NCBI GenBank assembly: GCA_017395045.1
Contig: JAFPWG010000011.1
Location: 124,001-188,000, forward strand
DNA from: Bacteroidales bacterium
Lineage (GTDB): Bacteria > Bacteroidota > Bacteroidia > Bacteroidales > UBA932
Reading direction: 5' to 3'
Length of the DNA: 64,000 nucleotides
Under the pieces are notes generated by a model. It had not been told where the DNA came from, did not search any database, and worked only from the letters and a program-made list of their open reading frames with translations. Position 1 is the first letter of the stretch, and every line of letters begins with the position of its first letter. The position numbers and the translations under genes are program-made. Below are positions 59,919 to 64,000 of this stretch, piece after piece.

Positions 59919-62900
59919 ATGCACACTTATCGTAACATGATTTCGCGTATTGCAAAGACCTGCATGACGGGCCTCCTCGCCCTGATGCCGGTCCTTGCCT
60001 TCGCCCAGCGGACGATAACGGTGACGGGTACGGTCGTGGACGACTCCGCGGAACCCGTCATCGGCGCCAGCGTCTTGGTTGCCGGGACCACCACCGGCGT
60101 TCCGACTGATCTGGACGGGCGTTATTCCATCACCGTTCCGTCCAATGCTTCCTTGGAGTTTTCCTCAGTGGGCCTGACGACTGTCGTGGAGCCCGTCAAT
60201 GGACGCACTGTCATCAACGTGGTCCTCGCGACCGACAACACCTTCCTTGAGAGTGTCGTCGTGGTGGGCTACGGTACCCAGAAGAAAGGTTCCGTCACCG
60301 GCGCTATCGCCGGCATCGGATCCGACGAACTTATCAAAACCAAGTCGGAGAACCCCCAGAACATGCTCACCGGCCGTGTTCCCGGCCTGCGTGTCTGGCA
60401 GACCAGCGCCGAGCCGGGCTCCTACTCTTCTAACATCGATATCCGCGGCTACGGCAGCATGCTGGTTGTCATTGACGGTGTCCCCCGTACCATCGAGGAC
60501 TTCAACCGGTTGAATGCCAACGATATTGAAAATGTTTCCGTGCTGAAGGACGGTGCGGCTGCCATCTACGGTATGCGTGGTGGTAACGGTGTTCTGCTCG
60601 TGACCACCAAGAAGGGTGCAGCGGAGACGTCGAAGGTAACCTACAACGGCTCCTTCACCTTCCAGACCCCGTCCGGTCTCCCGGAACTTGCGGATGTGGT
60701 GGATGCCATGAAGATTTATAACGAGAAGGCCTATAACAACATCTCGGGCGGCGCCGCCGTATTCTCCGACGAGTTCATCAGCGAGTTCACCAGCGGCACC
60801 CGGAAGGCGACCGACTGGAACGACCTCGTCATCCAGCGGGTGGCCCCGCAGACGGCCCACGATGTCTCCGTTTCGGGCGGTACTGAGAAATACCAGTACT
60901 ATGTCTCCATGGGATACAGCTATCAGGAAGGTTTCTTCAAGAGCGGAGACCTCAACTATGACAAGTACAATGTTCGCGCAAACATCGCCGCCGAGGTGGT
61001 GAAGGGCCTAAAGCTCGACGCCAGCGTCGCCGGTGTGGTGGACCAGCAGAACAAGCCGCAGACCGAGTCCGACTGGCTGATCCGCAACTGGTGGCGCCAG
61101 GGTTCCGTGTATCCCGCCTATGCCGACCCGGAGGGAACCCTCCTGAGCTATGTGGGCATGGACCTCAACGAGAATACCATCGCCGAAATGACATCCGACA
61201 TTTCCGGTTACAAGAAGTACAACAAGAAGCAGCTCCAGAGCCAGGCTTCCCTGACCTACGATTTCGGCACCCTGGCCTCTGGCCTGAAGGGACTCTCTGC
61301 GAAGGTGTTGTACAGCTATGATGTTCGCTTCGACACCAACACCAACTTCAAGAAGGAGTACAACCTGTACGGGGCCAACGGAGACGGTACCTACAACCGC
61401 ATCACTTATTCCGAGAGCTCCCCGAGTCAGCTCATCAAGGAGCACGGACAACGCAACCAGCACCTCTGGCAGGCTATCTTGAACTATAACCGTGATTTCG
61501 GCAAGCACAACCTGGGCGGACTCATCGGTTGGGAGGCCCAGCGCTTCACCTCAGAAACGACCTCGGCCGGCACCAACCTCCTGTTCAGCACGCCGTACCT
61601 GACCTCCAAGTCCGGAGACAAGGAAGCGTACAACATCGGCGGCGGCTATGCCGATGTCGCCCACGAAGCGGTCATCGGTCGTCTGAACTACAATTACGAC
61701 GAACGGTACCTCCTCGAAGGCCAGTTCCGTTACGACGGTTCTTCCTACTTCGCCCAGGGACACCAGTGGGCCTTCTTCCCGTCGGTGTCCGCCGGTTGGC
61801 GTGTCTCTCAGGAGCCCTGGTTCAAGGACAGCGCGGCGCTGAATTTCATCAACCAGTTTAAACTGCGTGCCAGCTACGCTACCATGGGTGACGAGGGCAT
61901 AGCCACCGGTTACGGCTGGATGACCGGCTATACTTACGAGGGTGGCCAGACTTCCACCAACGGCTGGTACAACGGCCATGTCCCTGGTTACCTCCTCAAC
62001 GATTCCTTCGTGTACATGGTCTCTCCCCAGCCGCTTCCGAACATAAACTACTCCTGGGGTACCATCCATACTTTCAACGTGGGTGTGGACTTCGAGGCCT
62101 GGAACGGCCTGCTGGGTGTTACAGTGGACTACTTCAACCGTCAGCTGACCGGTATCCTTGCCCAGGATTCCAACACACTTCCGACCGTCGTGGGCGCCTC
62201 CGCCCCGGTGATGAACCTCGAGTCCAAGCGGAATTTCGGCCTGGAGGTGGAACTCTCCCACCGCAATAAGGTCGGGGAGGTTCGGTACGGTCTCACGGGC
62301 ATGATGACCATCACCCGCGAGAAGTACGGCACCTCCGTCACCAAGGGCAACTACGGCAGCCAGTATGACCGCTGGCGCAACGACAACCTGAACAACCGAT
62401 ACCAGGGCATCCAGTTCGGCTACGAAGGCGCCGGCCGCTTCAACTCCTGGGAGGACATCTGGGATTATGGCCAGACGGTCTTTACCGAACGGGACGTGCT
62501 TCCTGGCGACTACAAGTACCTGGACTGGAACGGGGACGGCGAGATCAACGGCCTGGACGAGCACCCGTATGCCTACGACCAGACCCCTTGGATGAACTAC
62601 TCCCTGAGTTTCGACATGGAGTGGCGCAACTTTGACTTCAGCATGCTCTTCCAAGGTTCCGCACTGGGGTCGGTGCAGTACACCGAGTCCCTCCGTGCCA
62701 TCTGGGGCGTCAATGCCGGTGCGGGCGGTGTCCTCACCCAGTATCTGGACCGCTGGCATCCGACTGTCGACGGTTGGACCGACCCGTACGACCAGAGTCT
62801 CGCCTGGAGCGGTGGCTACTACGCCCTGACCGGACATTCCCCGAGGGACAACTCCTCCTTCAACCGGATCAGCACCGACTATCTCCGCCTGAAGACCGTC

Positions 62901-63089
62901 GAACTGGGTTACACCCTTCCGAAGATCAACTCCGCAAGGAACTTCTCCCTCAGGATTTTTGCCAATGCTTACAATCCTCTGACGTTCAGCCACATGAAGT
63001 ATAGCGATCCGGAGCATCCCTCCAGCAGCTACGACCGTCTGTATCCGCTGAACAAGACCTATACGCTCGGTGTCAACCTTTCCTTCTAA
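59919..63089 (+). CDS. susC: SusC-family TonB-dependent outer-membrane transporter
   Basis: The 1056-residue protein has a signal peptide, a carboxypeptidase-regulatory-like domain (about residues 30-110), the plug with SVVVVGYGTQKKGSVTGAI near residues 108-126 and MRGGNGVLLVTTKKG near residue 225, and a 22-strand barrel ending GVNLSF. It imports oligosaccharides with the SusD partner. A second ATG seven codons in (MISRIAKTCM) is also possible. It follows GH76 by 25 bases. Confidence 0.95.
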   Translation: MHTYRNMISRIAKTCMTGLLALMPVLAFAQRTITVTGTVVDDSAEPVIGASVLVAGTTTGVPTDLDGRYSITVPSNASLEFSSVGLTTVVEPVNGRTVINVVLATDNTFLESVVVVGYGTQKKGSVTGAIAGIGSDELIKTKSENPQNMLTGRVPGLRVWQTSAEPGSYSSNIDIRGYGSMLVVIDGVPRTIEDFNRLNANDIENVSVLKDGAAAIYGMRGGNGVLLVTTKKGAAETSKVTYNGSFTFQTPSGLPELADVVDAMKIYNEKAYNNISGGAAVFSDEFISEFTSGTRKATDWNDLVIQRVAPQTAHDVSVSGGTEKYQYYVSMGYSYQEGFFKSGDLNYDKYNVRANIAAEVVKGLKLDASVAGVVDQQNKPQTESDWLIRNWWRQGSVYPAYADPEGTLLSYVGMDLNENTIAEMTSDISGYKKYNKKQLQSQASLTYDFGTLASGLKGLSAKVLYSYDVRFDTNTNFKKEYNLYGANGDGTYNRITYSESSPSQLIKEHGQRNQHLWQAILNYNRDFGKHNLGGLIGWEAQRFTSETTSAGTNLLFSTPYLTSKSGDKEAYNIGGGYADVAHEAVIGRLNYNYDERYLLEGQFRYDGSSYFAQGHQWAFFPSVSAGWRVSQEPWFKDSAALNFINQFKLRASYATMGDEGIATGYGWMTGYTYEGGQTSTNGWYNGHVPGYLLNDSFVYMVSPQPLPNINYSWGTIHTFNVGVDFEAWNGLLGVTVDYFNRQLTGILAQDSNTLPTVVGASAPVMNLESKRNFGLEVELSHRNKVGEVRYGLTGMMTITREKYGTSVTKGNYGSQYDRWRNDNLNNRYQGIQFGYEGAGRFNSWEDIWDYGQTVFTERDVLPGDYKYLDWNGDGEINGLDEHPYAYDQTPWMNYSLSFDMEWRNFDFSMLFQGSALGSVQYTESLRAIWGVNAGAGGVLTQYLDRWHPTVDGWTDPYDQSLAWSGGYYALTGHSPRDNSSFNRISTDYLRLKTVELGYTLPKINSARNFSLRIFANAYNPLTFSHMKYSDPEHPSSSYDRLYPLNKTYTLGVNLSF

Positions 63090-63104
63090 TTCATTGAAAG
63101 CATT

Positions 63105-64000
63105 ATGAGAAAGTCATTCAAATATATGATTCTGGCTGCGCTCCTTGCAGCCGTGTCCTGCGAGCAGATGAACCTTCCCACCAAGGACAAGGTTTCCGAT
63201 GACGACATCTTCTCGTCTGCGTCGAGCCTGCAGGTCTATATGGCCAGAATGTACAGCTATCTCCCGATCGAGGATTTCAAGTATCTGGCCGAATGGGGTG
63301 TGGAATACAACTCCTGGCTGGGATCCTTCGGCATGGAAGGGACCGGAGAGGCCGTGAACCGTGACTGCTCCAGATCCTTCACCGGGGAGCGGACCACGTT
63401 CTGGTCTCCTGCCTTCTCCATAATCCACGATGCGAACCACATCATTGAAACAGCACCCTTGTACGAGGAGGCCCTGGGGGCGGAAGTGACCAACGAAGCC
63501 ATTGGACAGGGTTATTTCGTGCGTGCCTTCACTTTCTATGCGATGGCCCGCCGGTTCGGAGGCATTCCTCTCGTGACGAAGACCATCGATTACGATCGCG
63601 AGAACCCCGAGACGATGGAAGTCCCGCGCGCCAGCGAGGAAGAGACCTGGGACCAGATTGCCCGTGACTTCGACGAGGCGGCGAAACATCTTCCCGTGAC
63701 GCCCAGCGCCAAGGGGTATGCCAACAAGTATACTGCCCTTGCCGTGAAGGCCGAAGCGATGAACTATGCCGGCTGCGTAGCTAAGTACAACGAGACTGTC
63801 CAGGGCCGCCTGAGCGGGACCGGCGAGAAGACCGGCGTCCGTGTCATGGGCTTCGACGCCTCTTCGGCCGCCGCGGCTTCCAAGCGCTATTTCGAGGAGG
63901 CTTTCAAGGCCGCGAACGAGGTGATCCAGAGCGGGAAGTACTCCCTGTATCGTGCCAACAAGGACAAATATCAGAACATGGTGGATATGTGGCGGGACGA
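63105..64000 (+). CDS. susD: SusD-family glycan-binding lipoprotein (partial)
   Basis: The reading frame starts MRKSFKYMILAALLAAVSCE, lipobox Cys near residue 19, 15 bases after susC, and runs off the window after 298 codons. RagB/SusD features include QGYFVRAFTFYAMARRFGGI and PRASEEETWDQIARDFDEAA. It forms the lid on the SusC transporter and binds glycan at the cell surface. Confidence 0.95.
   Translation, partial: MRKSFKYMILAALLAAVSCEQMNLPTKDKVSDDDIFSSASSLQVYMARMYSYLPIEDFKYLAEWGVEYNSWLGSFGMEGTGEAVNRDCSRSFTGERTTFWSPAFSIIHDANHIIETAPLYEEALGAEVTNEAIGQGYFVRAFTFYAMARRFGGIPLVTKTIDYDRENPETMEVPRASEEETWDQIARDFDEAAKHLPVTPSAKGYANKYTALAVKAEAMNYAGCVAKYNETVQGRLSGTGEKTGVRVMGFDASSAAAASKRYFEEAFKAANEVIQSGKYSLYRANKDKYQNMVDMWRD

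Noticed and set aside
1..64000. CRISPR array or rRNA operon
   Set aside because: No regularly spaced identical repeats of 24-40 bases and no recognisable rRNA sequence were seen; the only repeat runs are coding (GTN and LRR).

Overview
The window reads as a chromosomal segment of a moderately high-GC member of the Bacteroidales (Bacteroidota). The support is a SusC/SusD pair with a GH76 enzyme, a complete rnf operon in the Bacteroides order (rseC-rnfBCDGEA), OMP receptors with carboxypeptidase-regulatory plugs, BspA-like leucine-rich repeats, DUF3871, and many promoters of the Bacteroidota type (TTTG, about 20 nt, TAnnTTTG). Genus cannot be fixed from sequence reading alone.

Layout. (1) Positions 1 to about 8970 are the end of a prophage: a partial gene, a 1888-aa tail protein with collagen-like (GTN) repeats, a GH108 endolysin, a small anchored envelope protein, a short RNA or mini-ORF unit, and a tyrosine integrase lying against the 3' end of a tRNA-Arg(TCT) gene, the probable attachment site. 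(2) About 9.1 to 30.2 kb is mostly core genome on the minus strand: a Dcu-type C4-dicarboxylate transporter with a PPC-domain protein, two tandem small outer-membrane proteins, then a long run of tightly packed genes (merR-like, nif3-like, zinc ribbon, dnaB, DUF3108, rseC, rnfB, C, D, G, E, A), two M23 peptidases with a TSCPD protein, an alpha/beta hydrolase, and a TlpA-like lipoprotein with a large outer-membrane receptor. (3) About 30.3 to 52.1 kb is a lower-GC plastic region. It holds a fimbrillin/LRR/FISUMP lipoprotein preceded by a 43-aa peptide gene, and a compact unfamiliar mobile element (33.7 to 43.5 kb) with SSB, serine recombinase, M20-like peptidase, DUF3871, a primase-like replication protein, GIY-YIG-like protein, several micro-proteins and at least two strongly structured RNA candidates. 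It also holds a type I restriction-modification operon (hsdM-S-R), a 28-aa hydrophobic peptide unit, a second GIY-YIG-like gene and a nitroreductase fragment. (4) About 52.1 kb to the end is a glycan-utilisation locus. A membrane-spanning, Kelch-like, SARP/BTAD-type regulator is divergent from a GxGYxYP lipoprotein, a carboxypeptidase-regulatory lipoprotein, a GH76 alpha-1,6-mannanase-like enzyme, SusC and a SusD truncated by the window end. Palindromes GGTTAACC and GGTTAATTAACC sit in the divergent promoter region and are natural operator candidates.

The most novel-looking content is in region 3. One intergenic stretch (39.1 to 39.7 kb) encodes two divergent, terminator-ended, highly foldable RNAs next to the replication gene, and a third RNA of similar architecture lies at 30.5 kb. 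Small proteins of 28 to 62 aa, several with start/stop overlaps, are listed individually. Functions given for unrecognised genes are marked as inference.
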